Positions 1 through 9,800 of a stretch of DNA of 41,748 bases are shown here, piece after piece. Location of the stretch: NCBI GenBank assembly GCA_903813345.2, contig CAIIXF020000049.1, positions 1 to 41,748 of the forward strand, written 5' to 3'. The notes below the pieces were generated by a model. The model made no database searches, was not told the DNA's origin, and saw nothing but the letters and a program-made list of their open reading frames with translations. The DNA comes from Owenia fusiformis. Taxonomy: Eukaryota; Annelida; Polychaeta; Sabellida; Oweniidae. Within the stretch, counting starts at the first letter, position 1. Every line of letters starts with the position of its first letter. The position numbers and the translations under genes are program-made.

Positions 1-222
1 GGCCTTAACCGCTATCTAAATCACGATGAAATGATTTGAAACTTTGCCTGCCGTTAGAAAAAGGGTTAATCTAGTTGATTATCACACTTTCGACAATACT
101 GCATCAATATGTTACGACATACAGGTGATAAACTTACCAAAATTAGAAATTCGCCATTTTTTTTCTCAATACAGCAGCGCTATCTATTTTGTGACGTCAC
201 TCCTAGCCTTGTTAGCAACGGT
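1..222. other. Single-copy left flank of the array, no gene seen
   Basis: This is the only sequence in the window that is not part of the repeat. It is AT-rich, with a run of eight T at 157-164 and the palindrome GTGACGTCAC at 191-200. The only open frame of any length starts at a TTG at 44 and runs across the array border to 238; it has no recognisable domain and its end lies in repeat DNA, so I do not call it a gene. No RNA gene, transposase fragment or simple-sequence array is visible. The flank shows that the array is joined to other DNA at this end. Confidence 0.85.
191..200. promoter_or_regulatory. Perfect 10-base palindrome GTGACGTCAC (CRE-type site), possible
   Basis: The core TGACGTCA at 192-199 is the full consensus cAMP-response element, bound by CREB/ATF-family bZIP proteins in eukaryotes. 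It lies 23 bases before the array begins. Fourteen bases downstream, AGCAAC at 214-219 fits the RGYAAC half of an RFX X-box, but the matching GTNRCC half is missing. No transcription start or gene is visible nearby, so a regulatory role is only a motif-based inference, and a 10-base palindrome may be chance. Confidence 0.25.
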
Positions 223-223
223 G
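222..223. other. Left border of the tandem array
   Basis: Aligning the first copy with the second shows identity from 223 onward (223 matches 1553), while base 222 is T where the array has A at 1552. Further left there is no continuing similarity. The border is abrupt: the first copy shows no substitutions by eye and no truncation other than this cut. It falls inside the inverted arm and hairpin that span each internal unit join, so copy 1 keeps only the 24 bases of that arm from 223 to 246. Confidence 0.9.
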
Positions 224-355
224 GCCAAAATGCCCTAATACGTCACTTCCGCTGAATAGAAAAAAGTAGTATTCAAAAATAAATGTAGTCCCAACACAAT
301 TGTGATCATGACGAGTCAGTAAGCTAGTATGTAGGCACAGTTGTAATCTTTTTGC

Positions 356-372
356 AATGGCAACATGCCATT
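356..372. repeat. Perfect short hairpin, 7-base stem and 3-base loop
   Basis: AATGGCA (356-362) and TGCCATT (366-372) are perfect reverse complements separated by ACA. It is the tightest perfect hairpin I found in the unit and is repeated in every copy. There is no run of T directly after it, so it is not a convincing intrinsic terminator. GGCAAC at 359-364 also fits an RFX half-site (RGYAAC), without a partner half. Confidence 0.6.
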
Positions 373-585
373 TCTTCTGAAAATGCGTTTATTTGGGTTA
401 TCTGAAGGAAAATTTCGAGTCAAGTGGCGTATTAATTTTGCCTTCATTTTTGTGAATTTCAATTTGTGTCTGCAGAGAGAGGGGGTAGTGTCACAATTGA
501 CCAATTATTTCAAAAAGTAGATGATTGGCCCCTATTGAGTTTAGTGTCAAGATGTAGCTTAGACATAGCTTTAGAACCTCAGATA

Positions 586-598
586 GGCCAGTGAGGCC
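586..598. other. GGCC-N5-GGCC interrupted palindrome (SfiI-type site), one per unit
   Basis: GGCCAGTGAGGCC reads as two GGCC half-sites five bases apart. I found one such site per unit, along with one PstI-type site (CTGCAG, 470-475) and one XhoI-type site (CTCGAG, 613-618). These give a direct physical test of the repeat, because each enzyme would reduce the array to fragments of about 1.33 kb. No biological role is implied. Confidence 0.8.
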
Positions 599-661
599 AC
601 ATAAATCCATAACTCGAGATAAAAAGTCAGGCGTTTGCCCTTTTGCCCATTGACTAGTATG

Positions 662-700
662 GTGACGTGAATTAGGGCAGTTTTGCCTATTAGTCACATG
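662..700 (+). repeat. Inverted arm 1, possible terminal inverted repeat (39 bases)
   Basis: This segment matches the reverse complement of 1540-1576. The alignment has 34 identical columns of 40, with two substitutions and three small indels (2, 1 and 1 bases). Shared blocks are GTGACGT, ATTAGGGCA, TTTTG and a 15-base stretch ending CACATG with two differences. Similarity stops sharply at both ends. A diverged inverted pair with clean limits is what remains of the terminal repeats of a short DNA transposon, although other origins are possible. The arm occurs once in every unit. Confidence 0.75.
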
Positions 701-703
701 TGA
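694..703. repeat. Perfect 10-base palindrome TCACATGTGA
   Basis: This palindrome overlaps the inner end of inverted arm 1 and contains the E-box core CANNTG as CACATGTG. The equivalent place in arm 2 reads CCACATGG on the matching strand, so that palindrome is not the same one. It may be chance or a protein-binding site; nothing nearby distinguishes these. Confidence 0.45.
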
Positions 704-820
704 AAGTGACCAAAATTTTTTAAAACTACTCAGAATCGCCCAGAATTGAAGTTTATTAGTGTGAAACATATTTTAGACGGAGGCAAAAAGGGGAATTTTC
801 ATGAACAAATTTAATATTTT

Positions 821-833
821 TGCTGAATCAGCA
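821..833. promoter_or_regulatory. 13-base palindrome TGCTGAATCAGCA, resembles a Maf-recognition element
   Basis: Six-base arms TGCTGA and TCAGCA surround one central base. This is the layout of the T-type Maf-recognition element, TGCTGA(C/G)TCAGCA, bound by large and small Maf bZIP proteins in animals, but with A/T instead of C/G at the centre. The central base lies in the TRE-like core, so affinity may be lower. One site sits in each unit, which would give at least 31 sites in this stretch. The resemblance is seen in the sequence; binding is inference. Confidence 0.3.
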
Positions 834-1145
834 GTTTTCGCTTTTTACCCCCAAAACCACTGATTTTGACGATATTTGGCTACAATTTTGTCCTCAGTGA
901 CCCCTAAATGTCATTTGTTGTCGTAAATGGGTAAGCCAACGAGTTGCTATTCATCATAAAGATTGAATTTTGCATCTTATGGTTTCCAGTATAGAAAGAA
1001 GGTACATATCGGGGGTGCAGTCAGAAATTGGTGAGTTAAGTGTCAGTTTTTGATGTATTTGTTCACTCTGAATGACTACATTCGAGCTAAAAAATATCTC
1101 AAAAGTCCCAATTCTCTAGGCCAGAGTCAAAACTGATCAAATTTG

Positions 1146-1202
1146 TCATCATTTTTCAAATCAGGAGGTTGTTGAATGGAATAAAGTATGAAAAAGTGAT
1201 GA
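1146..1202. repeat. Imperfect inverted repeat, 12-base arms
   Basis: TCATCATTTTTC (1146-1157) and AAAAAGTGATGA (1191-1202) are reverse complements except for one internal mismatch and the last base, with 33 bases between them. The arms are low in complexity (TCATCA plus a T run), so the pairing is modest evidence of structure. Confidence 0.4.
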
Positions 1203-1412
1203 TTTTTGTAAGATTTTGCCAAAAAGTGGGCCAAATTTGTCCAATTTTCTGGTTCACGGTTCAGTGATTTTGGCTAAAAATCGCAATATGCAATAAAATA
1301 CTCAATTTCTTGACACGATACTGAAAAATGTCACCATCAGGCAGTGGATTTCATGATGTAAATGAAAAACTAGTCAAATTTAAAGGAAAACCATTGGGTT
1401 CTTTGAAAAATG

Positions 1413-1423
1413 ACCCCAGGGGT
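1413..1423. repeat. Perfect palindrome ACCCCAGGGGT
   Basis: Five-base arms ACCCC and GGGGT flank a central A. It is a small GC-rich island in a strongly AT-rich part of the unit. It may be a protein-binding site or chance; no motif family is assigned with confidence. Confidence 0.45.
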
Positions 1424-1539
1424 AATGAAGTAGCCATATTTTTCATAATTGCTGTCAGAATATTCTTAAACTGCACAAAACTACTTGAAAAACTCTAGTA
1501 AATTGGAAAAACGCAATTTAAAGCCAGAAATCATCCAAC

Positions 1540-1576
1540 CATGTGGCTATTAGGCCAAAATGCCCTAATACGTCAC
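1540..1576 (-). repeat. Inverted arm 2, spanning the unit join (37 bases)
   Basis: This is the reverse-complement partner of 662-700. It straddles the join between copy 1 and copy 2: 1540-1552 end one unit and 1553-1576 begin the next. The same arrangement holds at all internal joins. At the left border of the array, only the 24-base part from 223 to 246 is kept. The array edge therefore cuts this arm, which may mean that breakage or recombination at the arm was involved in founding or ending the array. Confidence 0.75.
1548..1570. repeat. Interrupted palindrome across the unit join
   Basis: TATTAGG (1548-1554) pairs with CCTAATA (1564-1570). Inside these, C1555 faces C1563 as a mismatch and C1556 pairs with G1562 around a short A-rich loop. 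The join between units (1552/1553) lies in the left stem. The structure is present at every internal join but not at the left border of the array, where the flank replaces TATTA. It is nested within inverted arm 2. Confidence 0.7.
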
Positions 1577-2883
1577 TTCCGCTGAATAGAAAAAAGTAGT
1601 ATTCAAAAATAAATGTAGTCCCAACACAATTGTGATCATGACGAGTCAGTAAGCTAGTATGTAGGCACAGTTGTAATCTTTTTGCAATGGCAACATGCCA
1701 TTTCTTCTGAAAATGCGTTTATTTGGGTTATCTGAAGGAAAATTTCGAGTCAAGTGGCGTATTAATTTTGCCTTCATTTTTGTGAATTTCAATTTGTGTC
1801 TGCAGAGAGAGGGGGTAGTGTCACAATTGACCAATTATTTCAAAAAGTAGATGATTGGCCCCTATTGAGTTTAGTGTCAAGATGTAGCTTAGACATAGCT
1901 TTAGAACCTCAGATAGGCCAGTGAGGCCACATAAATCCATAACTCGAGATAAAAAGTCAGGCGTTTGCCCTTTTGCCCATTGACTAGTATGGTGACGTGA
2001 ATTAGGGCAGTTTTGCCTATTAGTCACATGTGAAAGTGACCAAAATTTTTTAAAACTACTCAGAATCGCCCAGAATTGAAGTTTATTAGTGTGAAACATA
2101 TTTTAGACGGAGGCAAAAAGGGGAATTTTCATGAACAAATTTAATATTTTTGCTGAATCAGCAGTTTTCGCTTTTTACCCCCAAAACCACTGATTTTGAC
2201 GATATTTGGCTACAATTTTGTCCTCAGTGACCCCTAAATGTCATTTGTTGTCGTAAATGGGTAAGCCAACGAGTTGCTATTCATCATAAAGATTGAATTT
2301 TGCATCTTATGGTTTCCAGTATAGAAAGAAGGTACATATCGGGGGTGCAGTCAGAAATTGGTGAGTTAAGTGTCAGTTTTTGATGTATTTGTTCACTCTG
2401 AATGACTACATTCGAGCTAAAAAATATCTCAAAAGTCCCAATTCTCTAGGCCAGAGTCAAAACTGATCAAATTTGTCATCATTTTTCAAATCAGGAGGTT
2501 GTTGAATGGAATAAAGTATGAAAAAGTGATGATTTTTGTAAGATTTTGCCAAAAAGTGGGCCAAATTTGTCCAATTTTCTGGTTCACGGTTCAGTGATTT
2601 TGGCTAAAAATCGCAATATGCAATAAAATACTCAATTTCTTGACACGATACTGAAAAATGTCACCATCAGGCAGTGGATTTCATGATGTAAATGAAAAAC
2701 TAGTCAAATTTAAAGGAAAACCATTGGGTTCTTTGAAAAATGACCCCAGGGGTAATGAAGTAGCCATATTTTTCATAATTGCTGTCAGAATATTCTTAAA
2801 CTGCACAAAACTACTTGAAAAACTCTAGTAAATTGGAAAAAACGCAATTTAAAGCCAGAAATCATCCAACCATGTGGCTATTA
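1553..2883 (+). repeat. Copy 2, A6 variant (1331 bases)
   Basis: The homopolymer at 2837-2842 has six A where copy 1 has five (1507-1511). Every other base agrees with copy 1 as far as I can see. This is the first of the five longer copies and accounts for the first 1331-base step in the register of the array. Confidence 0.9.
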
Positions 2884-5543
2884 GGCCAAAATGCCCTAAT
2901 ACGTCACTTCCGCTGAATAGAAAAAAGTAGTATTCAAAAATAAATGTAGTCCCAACACAATTGTGATCATGACGAGTCAGTAAGCTAGTATGTAGGCACA
3001 GTTGTAATCTTTTTGCAATGGCAACATGCCATTTCTTCTGAAAATGCGTTTATTTGGGTTATCTGAAGGAAAATTTCGAGTCAAGTGGCGTATTAATTTT
3101 GCCTTCATTTTTGTGAATTTCAATTTGTGTCTGCAGAGAGAGGGGGTAGTGTCACAATTGACCAATTATTTCAAAAAGTAGATGATTGGCCCCTATTGAG
3201 TTTAGTGTCAAGATGTAGCTTAGACATAGCTTTAGAACCTCAGATAGGCCAGTGAGGCCACATAAATCCATAACTCGAGATAAAAAGTCAGGCGTTTGCC
3301 CTTTTGCCCATTGACTAGTATGGTGACGTGAATTAGGGCAGTTTTGCCTATTAGTCACATGTGAAAGTGACCAAAATTTTTTAAAACTACTCAGAATCGC
3401 CCAGAATTGAAGTTTATTAGTGTGAAACATATTTTAGACGGAGGCAAAAAGGGGAATTTTCATGAACAAATTTAATATTTTTGCTGAATCAGCAGTTTTC
3501 GCTTTTTACCCCCAAAACCACTGATTTTGACGATATTTGGCTACAATTTTGTCCTCAGTGACCCCTAAATGTCATTTGTTGTCGTAAATGGGTAAGCCAA
3601 CGAGTTGCTATTCATCATAAAGATTGAATTTTGCATCTTATGGTTTCCAGTATAGAAAGAAGGTACATATCGGGGGTGCAGTCAGAAATTGGTGAGTTAA
3701 GTGTCAGTTTTTGATGTATTTGTTCACTCTGAATGACTACATTCGAGCTAAAAAATATCTCAAAAGTCCCAATTCTCTAGGCCAGAGTCAAAACTGATCA
3801 AATTTGTCATCATTTTTCAAATCAGGAGGTTGTTGAATGGAATAAAGTATGAAAAAGTGATGATTTTTGTAAGATTTTGCCAAAAAGTGGGCCAAATTTG
3901 TCCAATTTTCTGGTTCACGGTTCAGTGATTTTGGCTAAAAATCGCAATATGCAATAAAATACTCAATTTCTTGACACGATACTGAAAAATGTCACCATCA
4001 GGCAGTGGATTTCATGATGTAAATGAAAAACTAGTCAAATTTAAAGGAAAACCATTGGGTTCTTTGAAAAATGACCCCAGGGGTAATGAAGTAGCCATAT
4101 TTTTCATAATTGCTGTCAGAATATTCTTAAACTGCACAAAACTACTTGAAAAACTCTAGTAAATTGGAAAAACGCAATTTAAAGCCAGAAATCATCCAAC
4201 CATGTGGCTATTAGGCCAAAATGCCCTAATACGTCACTTCCGCTGAATAGAAAAAAGTAGTATTCAAAAATAAATGTAGTCCCAACACAATTGTGATCAT
4301 GACGAGTCAGTAAGCTAGTATGTAGGCACAGTTGTAATCTTTTTGCAATGGCAACATGCCATTTCTTCTGAAAATGCGTTTATTTGGGTTATCTGAAGGA
4401 AAATTTCGAGTCAAGTGGCGTATTAATTTTGCCTTCATTTTTGTGAATTTCAATTTGTGTCTGCAGAGAGAGGGGGTAGTGTCACAATTGACCAATTATT
4501 TCAAAAAGTAGATGATTGGCCCCTATTGAGTTTAGTGTCAAGATGTAGCTTAGACATAGCTTTAGAACCTCAGATAGGCCAGTGAGGCCACATAAATCCA
4601 TAACTCGAGATAAAAAGTCAGGCGTTTGCCCTTTTGCCCATTGACTAGTATGGTGACGTGAATTAGGGCAGTTTTGCCTATTAGTCACATGTGAAAGTGA
4701 CCAAAATTTTTTAAAACTACTCAGAATCGCCCAGAATTGAAGTTTATTAGTGTGAAACATATTTTAGACGGAGGCAAAAAGGGGAATTTTCATGAACAAA
4801 TTTAATATTTTTGCTGAATCAGCAGTTTTCGCTTTTTACCCCCAAAACCACTGATTTTGACGATATTTGGCTACAATTTTGTCCTCAGTGACCCCTAAAT
4901 GTCATTTGTTGTCGTAAATGGGTAAGCCAACGAGTTGCTATTCATCATAAAGATTGAATTTTGCATCTTATGGTTTCCAGTATAGAAAGAAGGTACATAT
5001 CGGGGGTGCAGTCAGAAATTGGTGAGTTAAGTGTCAGTTTTTGATGTATTTGTTCACTCTGAATGACTACATTCGAGCTAAAAAATATCTCAAAAGTCCC
5101 AATTCTCTAGGCCAGAGTCAAAACTGATCAAATTTGTCATCATTTTTCAAATCAGGAGGTTGTTGAATGGAATAAAGTATGAAAAAGTGATGATTTTTGT
5201 AAGATTTTGCCAAAAAGTGGGCCAAATTTGTCCAATTTTCTGGTTCACGGTTCAGTGATTTTGGCTAAAAATCGCAATATGCAATAAAATACTCAATTTC
5301 TTGACACGATACTGAAAAATGTCACCATCAGGCAGTGGATTTCATGATGTAAATGAAAAACTAGTCAAATTTAAAGGAAAACCATTGGGTTCTTTGAAAA
5401 ATGACCCCAGGGGTAATGAAGTAGCCATATTTTTCATAATTGCTGTCAGAATATTCTTAAACTGCACAAAACTACTTGAAAAACTCTAGTAAATTGGAAA
5501 AACGCAATTTAAAGCCAGAAATCATCCAACCATGTGGCTATTA

Positions 5544-6874
5544 GGCCAAAATGCCCTAATACGTCACTTCCGCTGAATAGAAAAAAGTAGTATTCAAAAA
5601 TAAATGTAGTCCCAACACAATTGTGATCATGACGAGTCAGTAAGCTAGTATGTAGGCACAGTTGTAATCTTTTTGCAATGGCAACATGCCATTTCTTCTG
5701 AAAATGCGTTTATTTGGGTTATCTGAAGGAAAATTTCGAGTCAAGTGGCGTATTAATTTTGCCTTCATTTTTGTGAATTTCAATTTGTGTCTGCAGAGAG
5801 AGGGGGTAGTGTCACAATTGACCAATTATTTCAAAAAGTAGATGATTGGCCCCTATTGAGTTTAGTGTCAAGATGTAGCTTAGACATAGCTTTAGAACCT
5901 CAGATAGGCCAGTGAGGCCACATAAATCCATAACTCGAGATAAAAAGTCAGGCGTTTGCCCTTTTGCCCATTGACTAGTATGGTGACGTGAATTAGGGCA
6001 GTTTTGCCTATTAGTCACATGTGAAAGTGACCAAAATTTTTTAAAACTACTCAGAATCGCCCAGAATTGAAGTTTATTAGTGTGAAACATATTTTAGACG
6101 GAGGCAAAAAGGGGAATTTTCATGAACAAATTTAATATTTTTGCTGAATCAGCAGTTTTCGCTTTTTACCCCCAAAACCACTGATTTTGACGATATTTGG
6201 CTACAATTTTGTCCTCAGTGACCCCTAAATGTCATTTGTTGTCGTAAATGGGTAAGCCAACGAGTTGCTATTCATCATAAAGATTGAATTTTGCATCTTA
6301 TGGTTTCCAGTATAGAAAGAAGGTACATATCGGGGGTGCAGTCAGAAATTGGTGAGTTAAGTGTCAGTTTTTGATGTATTTGTTCACTCTGAATGACTAC
6401 ATTCGAGCTAAAAAATATCTCAAAAGTCCCAATTCTCTAGGCCAGAGTCAAAACTGATCAAATTTGTCATCATTTTTCAAATCAGGAGGTTGTTGAATGG
6501 AATAAAGTATGAAAAAGTGATGATTTTTGTAAGATTTTGCCAAAAAGTGGGCCAAATTTGTCCAATTTTCTGGTTCACGGTTCAGTGATTTTGGCTAAAA
6601 ATCGCAATATGCAATAAAATACTCAATTTCTTGACACGATACTGAAAAATGTCACCATCAGGCAGTGGATTTCATGATGTAAATGAAAAACTAGTCAAAT
6701 TTAAAGGAAAACCATTGGGTTCTTTGAAAAATGACCCCAGGGGTAATGAAGTAGCCATATTTTTCATAATTGCTGTCAGAATATTCTTAAACTGCACAAA
6801 ACTACTTGAAAAACTCTAGTAAATTGGAAAAAACGCAATTTAAAGCCAGAAATCATCCAACCATGTGGCTATTA
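5544..6874 (+). repeat. Copy 5, A6 variant (1331 bases)
   Basis: The A tract is six long at 6828-6833. It lies three units after the previous A6 copy, the same distance that separates copies 9 and 12. Confidence 0.9.
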
Positions 6875-9800
6875 GGCCAAAATGCCCTAATACGTCACTT
6901 CCGCTGAATAGAAAAAAGTAGTATTCAAAAATAAATGTAGTCCCAACACAATTGTGATCATGACGAGTCAGTAAGCTAGTATGTAGGCACAGTTGTAATC
7001 TTTTTGCAATGGCAACATGCCATTTCTTCTGAAAATGCGTTTATTTGGGTTATCTGAAGGAAAATTTCGAGTCAAGTGGCGTATTAATTTTGCCTTCATT
7101 TTTGTGAATTTCAATTTGTGTCTGCAGAGAGAGGGGGTAGTGTCACAATTGACCAATTATTTCAAAAAGTAGATGATTGGCCCCTATTGAGTTTAGTGTC
7201 AAGATGTAGCTTAGACATAGCTTTAGAACCTCAGATAGGCCAGTGAGGCCACATAAATCCATAACTCGAGATAAAAAGTCAGGCGTTTGCCCTTTTGCCC
7301 ATTGACTAGTATGGTGACGTGAATTAGGGCAGTTTTGCCTATTAGTCACATGTGAAAGTGACCAAAATTTTTTAAAACTACTCAGAATCGCCCAGAATTG
7401 AAGTTTATTAGTGTGAAACATATTTTAGACGGAGGCAAAAAGGGGAATTTTCATGAACAAATTTAATATTTTTGCTGAATCAGCAGTTTTCGCTTTTTAC
7501 CCCCAAAACCACTGATTTTGACGATATTTGGCTACAATTTTGTCCTCAGTGACCCCTAAATGTCATTTGTTGTCGTAAATGGGTAAGCCAACGAGTTGCT
7601 ATTCATCATAAAGATTGAATTTTGCATCTTATGGTTTCCAGTATAGAAAGAAGGTACATATCGGGGGTGCAGTCAGAAATTGGTGAGTTAAGTGTCAGTT
7701 TTTGATGTATTTGTTCACTCTGAATGACTACATTCGAGCTAAAAAATATCTCAAAAGTCCCAATTCTCTAGGCCAGAGTCAAAACTGATCAAATTTGTCA
7801 TCATTTTTCAAATCAGGAGGTTGTTGAATGGAATAAAGTATGAAAAAGTGATGATTTTTGTAAGATTTTGCCAAAAAGTGGGCCAAATTTGTCCAATTTT
7901 CTGGTTCACGGTTCAGTGATTTTGGCTAAAAATCGCAATATGCAATAAAATACTCAATTTCTTGACACGATACTGAAAAATGTCACCATCAGGCAGTGGA
8001 TTTCATGATGTAAATGAAAAACTAGTCAAATTTAAAGGAAAACCATTGGGTTCTTTGAAAAATGACCCCAGGGGTAATGAAGTAGCCATATTTTTCATAA
8101 TTGCTGTCAGAATATTCTTAAACTGCACAAAACTACTTGAAAAACTCTAGTAAATTGGAAAAACGCAATTTAAAGCCAGAAATCATCCAACCATGTGGCT
8201 ATTAGGCCAAAATGCCCTAATACGTCACTTCCGCTGAATAGAAAAAAGTAGTATTCAAAAATAAATGTAGTCCCAACACAATTGTGATCATGACGAGTCA
8301 GTAAGCTAGTATGTAGGCACAGTTGTAATCTTTTTGCAATGGCAACATGCCATTTCTTCTGAAAATGCGTTTATTTGGGTTATCTGAAGGAAAATTTCGA
8401 GTCAAGTGGCGTATTAATTTTGCCTTCATTTTTGTGAATTTCAATTTGTGTCTGCAGAGAGAGGGGGTAGTGTCACAATTGACCAATTATTTCAAAAAGT
8501 AGATGATTGGCCCCTATTGAGTTTAGTGTCAAGATGTAGCTTAGACATAGCTTTAGAACCTCAGATAGGCCAGTGAGGCCACATAAATCCATAACTCGAG
8601 ATAAAAAGTCAGGCGTTTGCCCTTTTGCCCATTGACTAGTATGGTGACGTGAATTAGGGCAGTTTTGCCTATTAGTCACATGTGAAAGTGACCAAAATTT
8701 TTTAAAACTACTCAGAATCGCCCAGAATTGAAGTTTATTAGTGTGAAACATATTTTAGACGGAGGCAAAAAGGGGAATTTTCATGAACAAATTTAATATT
8801 TTTGCTGAATCAGCAGTTTTCGCTTTTTACCCCCAAAACCACTGATTTTGACGATATTTGGCTACAATTTTGTCCTCAGTGACCCCTAAATGTCATTTGT
8901 TGTCGTAAATGGGTAAGCCAACGAGTTGCTATTCATCATAAAGATTGAATTTTGCATCTTATGGTTTCCAGTATAGAAAGAAGGTACATATCGGGGGTGC
9001 AGTCAGAAATTGGTGAGTTAAGTGTCAGTTTTTGATGTATTTGTTCACTCTGAATGACTACATTCGAGCTAAAAAATATCTCAAAAGTCCCAATTCTCTA
9101 GGCCAGAGTCAAAACTGATCAAATTTGTCATCATTTTTCAAATCAGGAGGTTGTTGAATGGAATAAAGTATGAAAAAGTGATGATTTTTGTAAGATTTTG
9201 CCAAAAAGTGGGCCAAATTTGTCCAATTTTCTGGTTCACGGTTCAGTGATTTTGGCTAAAAATCGCAATATGCAATAAAATACTCAATTTCTTGACACGA
9301 TACTGAAAAATGTCACCATCAGGCAGTGGATTTCATGATGTAAATGAAAAACTAGTCAAATTTAAAGGAAAACCATTGGGTTCTTTGAAAAATGACCCCA
9401 GGGGTAATGAAGTAGCCATATTTTTCATAATTGCTGTCAGAATATTCTTAAACTGCACAAAACTACTTGAAAAACTCTAGTAAATTGGAAAAACGCAATT
9501 TAAAGCCAGAAATCATCCAACCATGTGGCTATTAGGCCAAAATGCCCTAATACGTCACTTCCGCTGAATAGAAAAAAGTAGTATTCAAAAATAAATGTAG
9601 TCCCAACACAATTGTGATCATGACGAGTCAGTAAGCTAGTATGTAGGCACAGTTGTAATCTTTTTGCAATGGCAACATGCCATTTCTTCTGAAAATGCGT
9701 TTATTTGGGTTATCTGAAGGAAAATTTCGAGTCAAGTGGCGTATTAATTTTGCCTTCATTTTTGTGAATTTCAATTTGTGTCTGCAGAGAGAGGGGGTAG

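Larger units (their letters stand above)
223..1552 (+). repeat. Copy 1, reference repeat unit (1330 bases, A5 form)
   Basis: This copy is used to place the internal features; add the copy offset to move to another unit. The phase is set by the array border and is otherwise arbitrary. In order it holds: the truncated inverted arm (223-246), a hairpin (356-372), single PstI-type (470-475), SfiI-type (586-598) and XhoI-type (613-618) sites, the full inverted arm (662-700), the palindrome TGCTGAATCAGCA (821-833), an imperfect inverted repeat (1146-1202), the palindrome ACCCCAGGGGT (1413-1423), the variable A tract (1507-1511) and the start of the second arm (from 1540). The longest open frame is 92 codons on the minus strand, as expected by chance in DNA of this composition. 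Single telomere-like hexamers occur (TTAGGG at 672-677, CCCTAA at 233-238 and 902-907) but never in tandem. Confidence 0.93.
662..1576. mobile_element. Possible remnant of a non-autonomous DNA transposon (915 bases between inverted arms)
   Basis: If the inverted arms are terminal repeats with GTGACG outermost, they bound 915 bases, leaving a 415-base remainder of the unit (247-661). I see no target-site duplication next to 662 and 1576. Read the other way round, the arms bound the shorter segment (214-696 in copy-1 phase, with its left end intact only at internal joins, for example 1544-2026), with ends starting TGRCTAWTAGG and a CATG on each side that could be a four-base duplication. CATG is its own reverse complement, so that is weak. 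Neither interior encodes a transposase. Many animal and plant satellites arise from such elements, but here the origin is inferred from the arms alone. Confidence 0.35.

Noticed and set aside
44-238. 64-codon plus-strand open frame in the flank
   Set aside because: It uses a TTG start and runs across the array border, so its last codons come from the repeat. No domain or coding signal is seen.
316-504. 62-codon open frame on the minus strand in each unit, overlapping the 92-codon frame by 14 bases
   Set aside because: The start would be TTG, the product is rich in basic residues without a known fold, and nothing supports translation. The overlap with the other frame looks like an operon but is repeated only because the unit is.
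491-769. 92-codon open frame on the minus strand in each unit, starting at ATG
   Set aside because: It has no recognisable domain, signal peptide or clear membrane segment, and no Shine-Dalgarno-like sequence upstream. A frame of this length is expected by chance in 1.3 kb. Its perfect conservation between copies is explained by homogenisation of the whole unit.
309-871. Cluster of CRE half-sites (TGACG or CGTCA at 241-245, 309-313, 663-667 and 867-871)
   Set aside because: Four per 1330 bases is not far above the one or two expected by chance, and two of them belong to the related inverted arms.
233-907. Telomeric repeats
   Set aside because: TTAGGG or CCCTAA occur only as isolated hexamers (233-238, 672-677, 902-907), never in tandem.
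223-1552. CENP-B box marking a centromeric satellite
   Set aside because: I looked for TTCGnnnnAnnCGGG on both strands. The TTCG words present (for example near 416 and 1082) are not followed by the required bases. Absence does not exclude a centromeric role, since many centromeric satellites lack the box.
223-1552. Hammerhead ribozyme, often found in satellite DNA
   Set aside because: The conserved CTGATGA core was not found on either strand. The nearest word, on the minus strand near 1331-1345, reads CTGATGG and lacks the accompanying GAAA arrangement.
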